In this document: positions 12,245 through 25,305 of the stretch, one piece after another
How the letters are laid out: each line of letters starts with the position of its first letter
How positions within the stretch are numbered: the first letter of the stretch is position 1
DNA from: Misgurnus anguillicaudatus
Lineage: Eukaryota > Chordata > Actinopteri > Cypriniformes > Cobitidae
DNA: 64,000 nucleotides
Assembly: GCF_027580225.2 (NCBI RefSeq)
Contig: NC_073337.2
Coordinates: forward strand, 10,675,001-10,739,000
Direction of reading: 5' to 3'
Made by a program: the position numbers and the translations under genes
Notes under the pieces: model-generated
The model's input: the letters and a program-made list of their open reading frames with translations, nothing else
What the model was told of the DNA's origin: nothing
Databases searched by the model: none

Positions 12245-13775
12245 CACAGTTGACACAGCTGGAGACCAACTAAAGATATGCTACAGGAAAACCTAAAGAC
12301 CTGCTAAAGACCAACTAAAGACTTGCTGAAGATTAGCTGAATATCTGTTGAAGGCAAGCCTGAAGACCTGCTCAATATCAAGAACAATTGGTAGAGTAAT
12401 TTGAGACCAGCTGAAGACCAGTTGAGGACCTGTTGAAGACCTGCTAAAGACCAGATGATGAACTGATTTAGTCAATTTGAAGACCCGATGAAGACAAATT
12501 AAAGTCCTGTGGGGACCTGTGGAAGACCTGCTAAAATAACAGATGATGACCTGCTTAACTCCTGCTGAAAATAAGCTGAAGACCTGCTAAAGACCATCTG
12601 AAAAGCAGTTTGAGGCTAGTTAAAGAACTGTGTAAGCCTTGCTGAAGACTAGCTAAAGACCTGTGGAAAAGCATATGAAGACCATTTGAGGTCCTGTCGA
12701 AGACCTTCTAAAGACCAGATAACAACCTATTGAACTCCAAGCTGAAGACCTGATGAAGACAAGTTGAAGTCCAACTGAGGACCAGCTAAAGAAAAGCTAA
12801 AGACCATCTGAGGACTTGTGGAACACCTACTGAAAACCAGATGAGGACCTGTTGAACTCTTGCTGAAAATAAGCTGAAGCTCTGATAAAGACCATCTGAA
12901 GAGCAGTTTGAGCCCAGTTAAAGACCTGTGTAAGACTTGCTGAAGACTAGATAAAGACCTGCTAAAGAACAGCTAAAGATCTGTGGAAAAGCAGCTGAAG
13001 TACAGCCGAGGATCTGCTGAGGATCTGCTGATGACCAGACGATAACCTGCTGAAGGCCTGATGAAAATAAGTTAAAGACTGGCTAAAGACGAGCTGAAAT
13101 GCAGTTTGAAGACCTGTGTAATACTTGCTGAAAATTAGCTAAAAACCTGTGAAAGAGCAGATGAAGACAATTTGAGGTCCTGTTGAAGACCTGCTAAAGA
13201 CCAAATGACAACCTAATGAAGTCAAGCTGAAGACCTGATGAAGACAAGTTGAAGTCCAACTGAGGACCAGCTAAAGAAAAGCTTAAGACCATCTGAGAAC
13301 CTCTGGAAGACCTGCTGAAAACCAGATGATGACCTGCTGAACTCTTGCTGAAAATAAGCTGAAGACCTGCTAAAGACCATCTGAAGAGCAGTTTGAGCCC
13401 AGTTGAAGACATGTGTAAGACTTGCTGAAGACTAGCTAAAGACCTGCTAAAGAACAGCTAAAGATCTGTGGAAAAGCAGCTGAAGTACAGCCGAGGATCT
13501 GCTGAAGACCTGCTGATGACCAGACGATAACCTGCTGAAGACCTGCTGAAGATCAGCTGAAGACAAGCTGAAGACCAGATGAGGACCTGTGGAAGACCTG
13601 CTAAAAATCAGATGACGACCTGCTGAACTCCTGCTGAAAATAAGCTGAAGACCTGCTAAAGACTATCTGAAGAGCAGTTCGAGGCCAGTTGAAGCCCTGT
13701 GTAAGACTAGCTAAAGACCTGCTAAAGAACAGCTGAAGGATCTGTTGATGACCTGCTGAAGACCAGCCTGGTAGC
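12245..13775. repeat. long degenerate minisatellite with 485-bp higher-order repeat
   Basis: About 1.5 kb built from variants of an 11-22 bp unit such as ctgaagacctgctaaagacc. A higher-order repeat is clear: gagcagtttgagcccagtt occurs at 12901 and again at 13386, and aagttgaagtccaactgagg at 12761 and 13246, both 485 bp apart. A further related block begins near 13600. Open frames on the minus strand (VFSRSSAGLQLVF-like) follow from the unit sequence and are not taken as genes. Confidence 0.85.
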
Positions 13776-13789
13776 CTAAGCTTTTTTTT

Positions 13790-15270
13790 CCAGCTGTTTA
13801 TTATGTAATCCAACACAACACAACAAGAGAAAAACTAAACCACTGAAACTAAAAAAAACCTTCCTAAGTTCCCCAGTGGATCATTCTAGAAGTTATTCAT
13901 AATTTAGTGCTGCTTTAAATTCCTTTACTGGAATTTGTCAACTTTTTACAAACGTGCTTAGTTAAAAAATGCCATTCGTGCTATTAGCTGAAGTTGTATA
14001 TCTAAAATATACACAACAGTAAAAATTGCATTCCTAAACAGCAAGCATTTCTGTGCGATCCAACGTCATTTTAAAGCAACTCGGTAGATCTTTGTAATGT
14101 CTCCATTAATAGGCACAGAAGTACAGTTACTATAAAAAAAACTGTTGAAAACTAAAGATCATATGTCAAAAATACTTTTGAAATCAGTAATAACATCTGA
14201 CAACATTTATATTATAAATTTTGCTGCTTTAGCTCAAGTCTCGCCAAAGTCTCTCAGCCCGCTCCAGTTAACAGTTACGTGCATTCTAGAGCAAACAAAC
14301 GCAACGAGAGATGATTGGCTGAGATCCAGGATTTCCATTCCACACCGAACACTCCAATTTCTCACATTCATTTCTGGCCCATCTTCTTCCCTTACTGTCC
14401 TCAATGTGAACGGACTCTAAGAAATGTCAGTAAAATGTAGAAGATCGATTTTTAGACTTTTAAGAAATCGAAAAAATTGCATCGGTTGTTTTCCTAGCAG
14501 CCGCTGACCCAGCCAGTGTTGTTCTTCCTTGAGTTTGTGTTGTCATTCCAGTCGAAACCGAATGGCTCTTGTTGGTTTTTTTGGCTCCTTGGCTGAAAAA
14601 CTTCTCCAGCTCAAAAGCCAAGAGGTCATATAAACCCTGATGCACTCAACTCAGCTTATTTAATTAGCTAACAGCCTTTCCATATGGAAGAACTTTAATT
14701 GCTTCAGCGTTGATGAACCGTTTCCCCTACTGTTAAGAAATGGTGACCACCACAGTGTAGAGCTGTATTCCCTTACGCTGAATAACAAGACTCAAGATTC
14801 AACAGAAACACACATATATATAGGTTTTCCCCTAAAATCAGTTAAGCATGGCAGTGCTGAGATATTTTAAAGTTTTGTGGATGCATTTGTCAATCAAACA
14901 TCACCAAAGTAAGACATTTCACTGACACGTTAGCTCACCAAGACCAATCTGGTTTTGCTCCGTTTCTTTAAGTGCACTTTAATGTGAACGTATACTGTAA
15001 TGTGTGATTATTTTACCCTCTGGAAGCAGTTCACAGAAAACATTAGGAACATTGTAACGCTCCAATGTCTTTCCCAGCAGGTTAATATGAAAAGGTGTAC
15101 GTGTGTAGCTGTTGAAACAGCACATTTCTGTGTTCTGAATCACACAACCCAGGAAATAAATCCATGCAGCAATATGAGCACTACATTCACACATACAGTA
15201 CACACACACAAACCTCTGACAGCTTGATTCTGTGTGGTCACTGCCGTGTGTGAGTGTTTGTGAGTGAGTT
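13790..15270. other. no gene supported
   Basis: AT-rich, unassigned. Short open frames on both strands show no recognisable domain. Confidence 0.35.
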
Positions 15271-15273
15271 TTT

Positions 15274-15530
15274 GGCGGCAGTGGTCCATGTAGGTTGTCT
15301 ACAAACCGGAAGGTTGGTGGTTCAATCCCAGCTCCACCTGACCAAGTGTCGAGGTGTCCTTGAGCAAGACACCTAACCCCAGTTGCTCCCGACGAGCTGG
15401 ACGGCGCCTTGCATGGCTGACAGTGAGGTCAGTGTATGAATGAGTGAGTGAATGTGAGGCAAATTGTTAAGCAGTTTGGATGGCCATTGGTCTATCAAAG
15501 CGCTATATAAATTCAGTCCATTTACCATTT
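15274..15530 (+). mobile_element. V-SINE (DANA/Mermaid-like SINE)
   Basis: The 5' part carries a tRNA-like box B (ggtggttcaatccca, about 15316). The centre holds the conserved V-SINE core (gtgtccttgagcaagacacc). The end has the tail block gcgctatataaattcagtcc followed by atttaccattt. This layout is typical of vertebrate V-SINEs, which share their tail with a LINE that supplies reverse transcriptase in trans. It is near full length. Flanking duplications were not clear. Confidence 0.8.
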
Positions 15531-16659
15531 TGTCTCTGTGCCTAAGCTGCAGATAAACAGAGATTGCGTCCGGTGCAGATCACTGCCGGTCATGAAATTG
15601 TATGAAGAACATAACTGATTATCTAAAAATTAACCCCTAGAGAAAAGATTAATCGAAAGAATGCATATTGCATGACTATATATGCACTATATCTGGAAAG
15701 AAAACGGTCAATTCAGTGTAAGATATTTTGCTTCGAAGCGTTAAATCAGTGACAGACAGATATTGTTTTCCCTGATGTTTCCTACTGTAAATTCACTCCG
15801 GTGAGTCATAATGCATTCGTTTTAATGGAGAGGAGGTGATTTACGAAACAGCTATTTTCTGACATTTTCTTGATTTCTTTTAGAGAGCGCAGAATTCTGA
15901 GAACTTTCCATTTCATATCAGTTTACAGGGATTATGGTATATCTATCAAACCTCTGGATGCAGTAGCCTACTGGATGTGTGCCTTGCATTTTAAGGAAGC
16001 CGTGTGGAAAACGCATGCGACTCCAAAGGCTTTGAAAACGGACGGTTTGTTTTAATGAATCCACTTTAGCTGCCGAGCGCAAACGAGATCCATGGTGACT
16101 GCGAGCCGAGTGATGGAGTTGCCTGACGGAAGATTTAAGGCAGAAAAAGAGAAAGCTCAGATCCACCTGTGAGATGATTCAGTTTGAAGAGGCAGGTTTA
16201 CTGCTCTGTTAATGACAATACCATTCTCAGTGTGGTGAAAGAGATCCTGAACCTCAGCTACAAACTTCCATATTGTGACTCTTTGTGGCTGTAAATTGTT
16301 TTAAAACATCTTGTGGAGAATGAAGTGGGTAGGCAGTTAATTTACAGTAGCAAACTGTATTTCTTACAGATGGAGACTCAACACAGATCACGATTGCTGA
16401 TACTGATGGATCGACTATGGATTGCGGGATTGGGTATTGTACATGTTAACCTTATGCAAAGTTACAAATCCAAACGTCTACGATGATGCGAGTTTTTCGT
16501 CTCTAACTAAAATCTCTTTTTTCTTGGACTACAATGAACGCAAGGATTGTAGGCCACAGGTTACTTCCACAGCGAGTTAACGTGAACTTCTGACTCACAG
16601 CCTATAGGTTAGTCCATGTTTTAATCCATTTTTTGAGCAGTGTAGAGTAACGCTTGTTT
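15531..16659. other. no recognisable feature
   Basis: Unassigned sequence. Short frames in this interval have no recognisable domain. Confidence 0.35.
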
Positions 16660-17310
16660 CAGGGCCGGCCGGAGGCATAAGCGAACTAAGCGGCTGCTTA
16701 GGGCCCTGTGGCCACCAAGGGGCCCCCAATCGTTTTTTTTTTTTTTTACAATTAAATAACTTATACAAGTAATATAAATTAATGAATGTATGTTTCATAC
16801 TGTAGTCCATTAACTTACATTTGAGGAATAGAGGACTAAAAAACAATGTAACGTTTTTATGCTGTGCCGTTTGTAAATCGTCCTCCGTCTGTGTGCGCAC
16901 GCGCTTAAGTGCACTCAGTAGTGCACACACGTGGAGACGCGTTTCAGCAAAGCAAAAAAAAGCAAGCGAGCATAAAATCTTTCTGTTCTTGACAGGGCAC
17001 ATACAAACAAAATGATCTCCACAGTACTCTTTTTCCAATAAAACATTTGTTTATGTCTTAGGTGTATGAAACAATCCCAGACAACAAGAAAATCACTTTT
17101 GTAGCTCTAAAAAATAATAATTGTATTTAATTCATACAATAAAGACACTGTTATGATTCATTTGATTTGATTTCTGAACCTAATGCTAATTTTAGACCTT
17201 ACTTAATGTGCAACTTTGTTATTTTTATAAATGTTTGTAATTTCTTTATTTTTTATTAAAAAATGTGGTGGGAGGGGGGCCCCCAAACAAATTCTGGTAC
17301 AAAAGTGTTT
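16660..17310. mobile_element. hAT-like repeat fragment
   Basis: Starts with cagggccggccggaggcata (16660) and contains GGGGCCCCC blocks near both sides (about 16720 and 17277), the style of common fish hAT MITEs. A matching right terminus was not found, so the right edge is approximate. A poly(T) run lies at 16733-16748. Confidence 0.3.
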
Positions 17311-17414
17311 TTGGTCTATATAGCTAATTTGGGCCTTCATGACAACTTTGGGAAAGTGATTTTTTTTGTAATTCATCCATTTAAATTATATTAAACCTTA
17401 AAGTTCTGCATAAT

Positions 17415-17675
17415 TAAGGACGTGGCCACTTGAGTGACGGGTGAACTACCACTGCTGCCACTAGAGTCAAGCTAGGCGGGCGTGGTTTCAGCAACCGGAC
17501 ACCTTAGCTCCGCCCACATCCCACCTCTTTACCCATTTTCGGCTATCCACGAGTGGCCAAGATGACGACGGCAGGCACCGTCTACTATTGGCTTCAAGAA
17601 AGCTTTTAACAAACTTATGGGTGATGTCACGGACACTATGTCCATATTTTTTACAGTCTGTGGTTTTGTAATATA
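17415..17675. repeat. probable dispersed fish repeat
   Basis: The stretch contains the phrases aaggacgtggccacttgag and actatgtccatattttttac, which I recognise as recurring in teleost intergenic DNA. No second copy is present here and no termini were resolved. Assignment rests on recollection of the repeat style only. Confidence 0.25.
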
Positions 17676-19068
17676 CCAAATACACAAAATATCTTTCTTT
17701 TTAGCAAAGTAATAGTTTTTTTTTTAAGTCAACCACTGACGTGCTAAAGTTACTTAAAGTTGAATCTTTTATGTTTATAGCTAGCTCACATAGTGAGCCA
17801 TGAAGTAATAAACAAAGAAGTATTTTTCACTATTTTCAGAGTACAGCAAGCATATAATTAAAGTAGACTAATACTTAATTTCTTCCCCTGACTCGATCCA
17901 GCTCATAAAGACCAAACACTGCCGCTTTTACGCACACTTTCCAAGAAAATGGCAGCACGGTGCCCCATCAGAACGGACTGACATGTTCTGCGCTTGCCCG
18001 TCCAGCCGTGTTTGTGTGTGTGCATTGGCATGTGCGTGTGTGTGTAAATATTTGGTATTCTCTCTTGACTACTCAAGAGCTGCCTGACATTTTCTGCCCT
18101 TTTCTCTCCAAATAGCATAATGAGAATTTACTGCATCCTGTTAGTACTAATCTCGTAATCCTTTCCTCTCAATTTCTACAGCAGCGGGCGGCCAAGTCTT
18201 CTCCAGGACTTAAACGGGCTCCACTCCTCTCTGTCCCCTGGCTTTTCTGATTTAGCAGATTATATTTCTTTAAGATCAGAAATCTGTGCAGGGAATGCGC
18301 GACCCAGGCTACTGTGCACACAATGTGTACAAATATACTAATGGCTGCTTGAACATTTAAGTGAGCCGGCACCCTATACTGCCAGATTTGAACAGATGAA
18401 TGTTTATTATACAGTGATACTGTTGAATTATTGATTCTGGTTTGCTAATAGCTATTTAATGGCTATTACATAAATGAGAACATCTTATTAGACAAAATGC
18501 AGATACAAGCAAGCAATATTTCATCCATTAATCCACATAACAACTAAAAGCTTTGTTCTCTTTAGAATAACATACAACAAAACATAAAGCACTATAACAG
18601 TAAATATGATTCATTTTGATATCACACAGACTCAAACGTATGCAATGAAATGAAGATGGTGTGTTAAATCATCATCGGCTCACTATGAAGGAAGCAGTAC
18701 TCACTTCACACTAACCAAGTGTTGATGTCTTTCATTCGGTCTCTGTAGACGCTGTTCTCAGTTTGTCTCGTGCTTGATTTAAAATCTACTAACTCGGTCC
18801 AGCTCACGGTAGAGTTTCAGTGTGTCCATTCATAGATCAGTTTAACAAATTTAATTTAGTACTGGAAACAACTGCATAGTGTTATTTCATTTCCTCAATA
18901 AATAGTACAGTAACTGACTCCAGCTCAACCCAAAGATAAACAGCTATACTGAAACTGCTATACTCTTACAGTGACTGCAAAAAATCTACCCAACTTTTTT
19001 GTTTTGCAGTATTAAAGTGAGCTTAATGTGGCTTGAATACTTGATTAACAGAAATAGACTAATGATGT

Positions 19069-19220
19069 GCTGCTGTAGCTCATTTGGTAGAGCATTGTGT
19101 TAACAGTACAAAGGTCACAGGTTCCATTTTCAGGTAATACACAAAGTGATCAAATGTATAGCTTAAATGTACTGTACGTCACTTTGCATGAAAGCGTCTG
19201 CCAAATCCATAAATGTCAAT
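19069..19220 (+). mobile_element. tRNA-derived SINE with fish-type tail
   Basis: Begins with a box-A-like tgtagctcatttggtagagc (about 19074), then a degenerate box B (ggtcacaggttccatttt), and ends with gcatgaaagcgtctgccaaa and a short tail. This is the standard layout of tRNA-headed SINEs whose tail matches an L2-type LINE in cyprinids and other teleosts. Box B departs from consensus, so the copy is probably inactive. Confidence 0.75.
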
Positions 19221-19260
19221 TGGGACAACAGATCTGTCCAGTAGGGTTGTGCTGATAGAC

Positions 19261-19529
19261 CAGGTGTCTCCACCGTGGTGCCCGCGGGCAATTAGGATTA
19301 ATAGTCTCAATTGTAATATTTATTTATTACAGATTTTTTATATTAGCTTGGTTTGGTTTACTTATGTTAACATTTTAAACAATACTAAAACATATCAACA
19401 AGTAAAATAAAAGAAAATCAACAAGTTAAACAAAAAAAAAGTTTTGAGTAGATTATATCAAAAAGTAGCCCTCTAGATTGTTTTATCTTTTGTAGTACCC
19501 CTTTCTTTCAAAAAGGTTGGAGACCACTG
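19261..19529. mobile_element. hAT MITE nested in another hAT-like repeat
   Basis: Termini CAGGTGTCTCC and GGAGACCACTG are imperfectly inverted, and the flanks tgatagac (19253-19260) and agatagac (19530-19537) agree at seven of eight positions, as in an aged hAT duplication. It sits 22 bp inside a second repeat that starts cagtagggttgtgctg at 19239 and resumes at 19538, so two hAT-like insertions are stacked. It has no coding capacity. Confidence 0.65.
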
Positions 19530-20476
19530 AGATAGACAATACTATCGTCTATTGACAGTAGTCGATGGTCGGTAGCTCATAAAGATACAGTGTTTCCCAC
19601 AGGATTTTGAGAGACTTGTGGCGGTGATGACGTCACACGCTAATTAGCATATATGTGATGTCCTCACGTGTTTGCGTTTGATTGAGTGTTGGCACCTGAA
19701 ATATGTTTCACTTCTACTCTTCTACTTCTACTCGGTCACGTTATATTGCATTTTAACACAACTTATGCTATTTTTACATATTATCAGTTCTGTTGTCAGA
19801 CATAAAATGAGTAGACTAGCCCTATTCGGATGGGATTAGTTTTACGGTTGTAGATGGCGTAATGTGATTTTACCACAGGACGTCTGTAATATTGATGGTC
19901 AATTTGAACGGTATTAGAAATCTCGGTAAAACATTCAGAAGTGGGAGGGGTAACTCGATTGCGCAGCAGGTCACCTTTCTCGTCGTCATGTGCACGTTAC
20001 CGAAAAACTCGAAACACTCTGTTTAATTTCAGTTTGGGGAGAACGTCAGTTTCAGAAACAGTTCCGTGCATCTGAGAAGTGAATTTGACTTTTTAAAGTT
20101 TGTGTCGTGGTATTCAGGAACTGACTTGTTTTTTTGCCTAGAACGCAAGTAAATGCTTAAGCGCTTTTATATTTAAAAGAAACCTGCAAAATAACGAAAT
20201 GTACGTGTATATTTACAGCTGGTCTACTGTATAAATCACCATACATTTACATTGAAGTCTTACTTCTGTTGCTCTTCTCATCAAAGTCTTGTTATGAGCC
20301 TTTTTTTTATTAAAATGTGAGTTTTATTGTCGCGTATAGCACAGACAATTGGATGCATATTCAGAAATATGAGAGAATACACAGTAACTGTTACACAAAG
20401 TTACTACAAAACACGTGGGCATGCATACCACATCATAGAGAGGGAGAGAACGGGTGTGTGTGTGGGAAACACTAAT

Positions 20477-20727
20477 GCTAACCTTTCGTCAAGTGATGAT
20501 AAACTCGATCAGCCGTCTTCTCTGTCAGTAAAATCTGTGACTGTTGAGGTTTACGCGAAAAAGAAAGTATACGGAGGAACGGACATTGAAAACACTGCCA
20601 CCTTTTCACTGTTATGTGAGAGAGAGCCGCCCGCTGCACACGAGAAAGGCAGGGGCGCGCTGGGTGCTTGCAACAATGAATTAAGACGTTTTTAAACAGT
20701 AAAATATAAATGTAAATGGGGATCATG
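20477..20727 (+). repeat. left arm of a large inverted repeat
   Basis: This about 250-bp segment is clearly homologous to the reverse complement of 21541-21807, running from gctaacctttcg to the sequence before ggggatcatg. Both arms contain the block ccaccttttcactgt. About 810 bp separate the arms. The arms have diverged substantially. They could be two opposite insertions of one repeat or the ends of one element. Confidence 0.65.
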
Positions 20728-20787
20728 TTGTGTGAGGGAACACACAACACTCAGAGAACAGGATAAGGGAAGTTACTTAAGAAGTTA

Positions 20788-21100
20788 TTAGAGTGCACCT
20801 ATTTCATTGCTAAAAAAATCGTTATTTTTTGTATTTTGTATAATTCAATGTGTCTGCGTGATTTATGGTTTAAAAACACTTTTTCACATACCGCACATTT
20901 CTGTAGCTCCAGATATCCTGCCTTTCTCAAACGCATTGATTTTGTACAAAACTTATCGATCTGAAAAGCCCTATGTCCCTGATAGGCCAGCTAATCTGTA
21001 CGTTGTGATTGGTCTGAATACCTCTAATGTCAGACGAAAATGTGACGCTCCTTACCATGTTGGATAGATTCTGTTGCTAACAGGAGTTAACTTACAGGCT
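20788..21100. mobile_element. truncated copy of the 8123 TTAA MITE family
   Basis: From gtgcacctatttcattgc through the block tgtccctgataggccagcta to gttaacttacaggctta it follows the first half of the element at 8123-8679. It stops at 21100, where a different repeat (gggctgtgttgaaaaaaatc) begins. The right half and its terminus are missing. Confidence 0.65.
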
Positions 21101-21540
21101 TAGGGCTGTGTTGAAAAAAATCGATTCACCAATTCTGAATCGATTTTCATACTAATTTCTAAAGATCGATCCGTAACTCAGAGGATCGATTTAATAATGA
21201 ATAACTTAAACTTGTCGCGTCATTGAATTAGGCTTGCGGCGATAGTCGGTGAAACAGTGATAACCGGTGCTTCAGCCTCTCACCGGTTAGATCACTTGCC
21301 CATTCATATTGAAACTATATCGATATATTTTTGAAACTCGAAATGGATTTTGACATATCGTATATATCGATATAATGTTTATATTAAATTCTGATTTCGC
21401 CACTTTGCTTCTTTGCCTTCTCTGTGTGCTGTGCTCGCCCCCGCCTCCTTGCTTTTGTTCCCCCTCCCCTCACGTGTTGTCTCATTTAACATGGCGGCGC
21501 CCTTCACGGAATCAACACTGGCCACCACGAATAGATCTTC

Positions 21541-21807
21541 CATGATTCCCATTGACATGTATATTTTACTGTTTAAAACGGCTTAAATTCATTGTTGCGA
21601 GCGCTCAGCGTGCCCCACTCTCTCTCTCGTTCCGTGAGGCGCTTCGACAGCGCGCGTCTCTCTCTCTCGTGACAGTGAAAAGGTGGCAGTGCTTTAATGT
21701 CCGTTTCTTTGTATACTTTCTTTTTCGTGTAAATGTTATCAGTCACGGATGTTACTGACAGAGAAGACGACTTATCTAGTTTATCACGACTAAACAAAGG
21801 TTAGCAG
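21541..21807 (-). repeat. right arm of a large inverted repeat
   Basis: Reverse-complement partner of 20477-20727. It carries extra ctctctctcg runs (about 21617 and 21661) not matched in the left arm. Confidence 0.65.
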
Positions 21808-22104
21808 TAGTGCTTCACACACGCACACACACACACATGTTTTCTTGATGTGAGAGCTTTCTCTCTCCCTATGATGCGGTGTGCAAGTGCACGTGTTCAG
21901 TGTTATCTCTCATATTTAACCCATTTACGCCTCAAACGCCTAAAACCTATGTTATTCTAAGATAAATACCCTTATCTCCTGATGGTTTTCAGAAAAAAAT
22001 ACTAAGAATTGTCAACGTCGACCAACAACGTAATATCTGAAGTTGAGTTGTTTTATTTTTAAATAAAACGACGACAATATGTGTTTTCTTATTTTATAGT
22101 TAAA

Positions 22105-22380
22105 GCAACACTATGTAATTTTTTTACCTTTAAATAATGTCTCTAAAATTATTTCAGTGATAGAACAACTTTTAACTGGACAAATTGTACTGTTGCTGCA
22201 ACCTGAGCAGCATCCTAGCTGCTACAAGCACACTCTGAAAGTACACGGTGGAGGGTAGGAAACACAGCTCTGCCCCTCCCCCTGCCTGCAGAAGAGTGTC
22301 TGATACCAGGGACTGTTGCACTTTTCAACCACATGGGGGAGCTGTAAGTCATTTTTACATGGAAACTACATAGTGTTGCT
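22105..22380. mobile_element. TTAA-target MITE (AGCAACACTATGTA family), copy 1, 276 bp
   Basis: Inverted termini AGCAACACTATGTA and TACATAGTGTTGCT (22367-22380) are flanked by TTAA at 22101-22104 and 22381-22384. A second copy of the same 276-bp length is at 49649-49924. No coding frame. Confidence 0.85.
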
Positions 22381-22488
22381 TTAAAGTATAATTTTTGTAA
22401 ACTTTGTTCCTAAGTGAACTACCTTTTTGCACTTCAATAAAAAAAGCCCTTGTGGAATTTGTTTTGCAGTAGTTTTTTTTTTTTTGGG

Positions 22489-22589
22489 GGGGGGGATCTT
22501 TCACGCAAAGCCATCGAGATATATATCGCCTATCGAGATAGAGCAAAATATATCGAGATATAATTTTCACTCCATATCGCCCAGCCCTA
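22489..22589. mobile_element. right end of a hAT-like repeat
   Basis: Ends with ccatatcgcccagccctac, the reverse complement of a common hAT terminus (gtagggctgggcgatatgg). Repeated atatcgagata motifs precede it. The left end lies among the nested repeats after 21100 and could not be placed. Confidence 0.4.
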
Positions 22590-23290
22590 CTATATACTGT
22601 AGATCTCACAAAACTGTCCACGTACAATCTTATTTACTAATACATTTTTTATTTACTATGACAACATACTATAACATTTACACATTGAGACACACTCCTT
22701 AGTCCAAAAAGACCATTTATTGAAACCAGGTCAATTGTTATCCTAGCTGCAAAAAACTAAGCTTGCAAGCAAAACTGTTGGCAACAAAAATGCTTCCAGA
22801 ATTCTTCTGAACTGTGTTTTTACTGCTCATTCACTTAAAGTCATTTCAGAGAATTGTTTGTAAACACATTATAAATGTTAGAAATGTATTGCTAAAACAC
22901 ATTACAGATAGTGTGAATTATGTAGTACTGATTTGTGGAGTTACACCATTAAACAGTTTTCCACCTTTCTGTGTTGAGGATTATTTGGGCGGGGCTAAAA
23001 CGGCGACTAACATAATCACGAGCATCCATTCAGGTTGTAGCTGTATTAGAGAGACGCTGGCAGCTTTCCCAGGAGTGGTTTCTGCATTCGACACGCCCCC
23101 AGTATTTGAGACCAGAGAATGGTACTTATTTTTAACTTATTTTATTTAGTTGGCGGTTTTATATCATTTAAATTTGGCTAACACAGACTTTAAATCAGAC
23201 TCTGTGTGTTCTTTGTAATGTTCAACATGTGTATTATGCGATGTGATGCTTTGATTGGCCTCCCACAGCGCAATGTTAAAACACCATGTT

Positions 23291-23314
23291 AGTGTGTGTG
23301 TGTGTGTGTGTGTG
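23291..23314. repeat. (GT)n microsatellite
   Basis: About 11-12 consecutive GT dinucleotides. Confidence 0.9.
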
Positions 23315-25305
23315 ATGTTAGCAGGATATTAACACATGTAAAGATTAGCGTGGTGTTCATAAAGACATACAGAAGCCTATCAGACTGCTCTTTTCAGACA
23401 TCAAATGTCTTCGATGTGTGTGCGATTCAGTCACAACTTTTACAGGCGCTGTTGAAGCTGGCGCTGACGGTTGGAGGAGATGAACTCCAGTCTGCATTCA
23501 AACCACTTTCCTCATTTTTTTTCCCAGAACAGAGACGAGCTAAAAATAACCATCAGTTTTAAAGAGTGTGGCTTTTAATGGCAGTGTGTAAAATGTGCTG
23601 TGTGTTAACAGCTATGCTGAGGCCAACCAGAAAACATGGAGCAGAAGCCCAAGACAAATTGGGACAGCAAATAAAGGAACAGGCCGTTTCTAGAGCTGCT
23701 TTGTCGAGTCGTAACCCCTTGAGCATGTTCGATAAGTGCCAGCGATGTCTACAGAACAGTTAATAATATCATGAAGATGTGTTCACTGCCAGACTCGCTT
23801 GCTGAAAAATGATGGACTAGGTATGCATGATCAATTGATAGATGGAATTATGGCAAAACAATTTGACCTGGCACCCAAAAAAACCTTTTTCCCATAACAC
23901 TCACAATTACAGATGGGAAAGAGTAGAGATTACGAAGGTACCGATGGAAATTGGCTGTAGTGATGTTGGAAGAAGTAGGTCTTATGAAGGGAGATCAGCT
24001 GCCAGTGCAGCGGGCACCACCCAGGAGTTCAGCTCATAAATAAGAGTTTCCATCAACTGATGTGTACAGCCTGCAGGGGCGGGCGGTTCAACCAAAACAC
24101 AACGTTACAGTATGAGTGACTTCATATCACTGTAAAAAAATGGCCTGCGCGATATAGGTGTAAACTGACATTGCTATTTTTTTGTTGTTGTTTTGCAATG
24201 AAAATTGCGATATGCAAAATCTTGCATATCTGGACTTCACCAGAATCATTGTTTGAAAGGATTTAACATCTTAGGCTCAACATAAAGGACTGCCCGATGG
24301 CCCGGGACCAGTGTGAGAGACGCTCGGTCCAGTAAACTGTATTGTCGCCCTCAGTCACTAAAATATATGTTCTGCCTGTGGCTGTTTGTCTGTATGTATT
24401 CTTATGCAATGTTACCGTCGAGACACATTTTAAGAGTTGTGAACGTTAACTTTTCAGCAATGACATGAGGTTTCTCCTACCTTATTGGTTGTTGTGGACA
24501 CTGATCCAAGTGTTGTGTGTTATGTCAGCTGGTAGAGCAAAGAGACATTAAGATGGCGGTGGCCCTGGCGCCATCTAATTAAAAGGGCCAAACGAAAACA
24601 TACTTATTTAACACCTTGGAAACAGACATTTACTTGGGTAAAACACGAAGAAAGAAACAATGCAATATTTTGCACAGTTTACCGTAAGTTAAAGCAGACA
24701 AGTCGGGAGCTTTTTTCTTTAGAGCAACTACCGTAAACAGAATCTCGAAGCTTATGAGAAATGCCAACAGCACATAGCATGCATGGTGTCTAAAAGGGTT
24801 GCCAATAACCCTTTATCTAGTCCTAGTGCTACCAACACATGCCTGTAACTTCACATCAACAGCGACAGTTGGGAGTCTCTGAGGCCTTTGCAAGAGGAGA
24901 GAAGTACCAACGTAACAGCAATCAGTGGCGAGCACATACTGACAGAATGACTCGCTATTTGGTTGAAGAAACGGTGCCATCCCGTACCGTTGAGAAGACA
25001 GCGTTCAAAGCCATGCTACGGGAGTTTGATGAACAATATGTACTTTTCTCAGAGAGCAATCCCTGCAAAGTATCTGTCAGTGAAGGACGACATAATAATG
25101 GACTTGAAAGATGCAGATTATTTCTCAGTGACAACTGATATGTGGTCAAGCGTAAATATGCTATACATGAGCCTGACCATACATTATCTCAGCGCAAACT
25201 GGAGACTGTGTTCACGCCAGTGTTCACAGGTGACAACCTTGCTGAAGCCCTCAGCTCCTCCATCCAAGAGTGGTCCCTTGACGAGAGGAAACCCTTTTGT
25301 ATTAC

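Noticed and set aside
12293..13816. Minus-strand open frames with SRSSAGLQLVF-like repeats as a repeat protein gene
   Set aside because: They are the simple translation of the minisatellite unit, are broken by stops and have no start or promoter context.
16595..17038. 147-codon minus-strand frame as a gene
   Set aside because: It runs through a hAT-like repeat end and a poly(T) tract, giving a KKKKK run and no domain.
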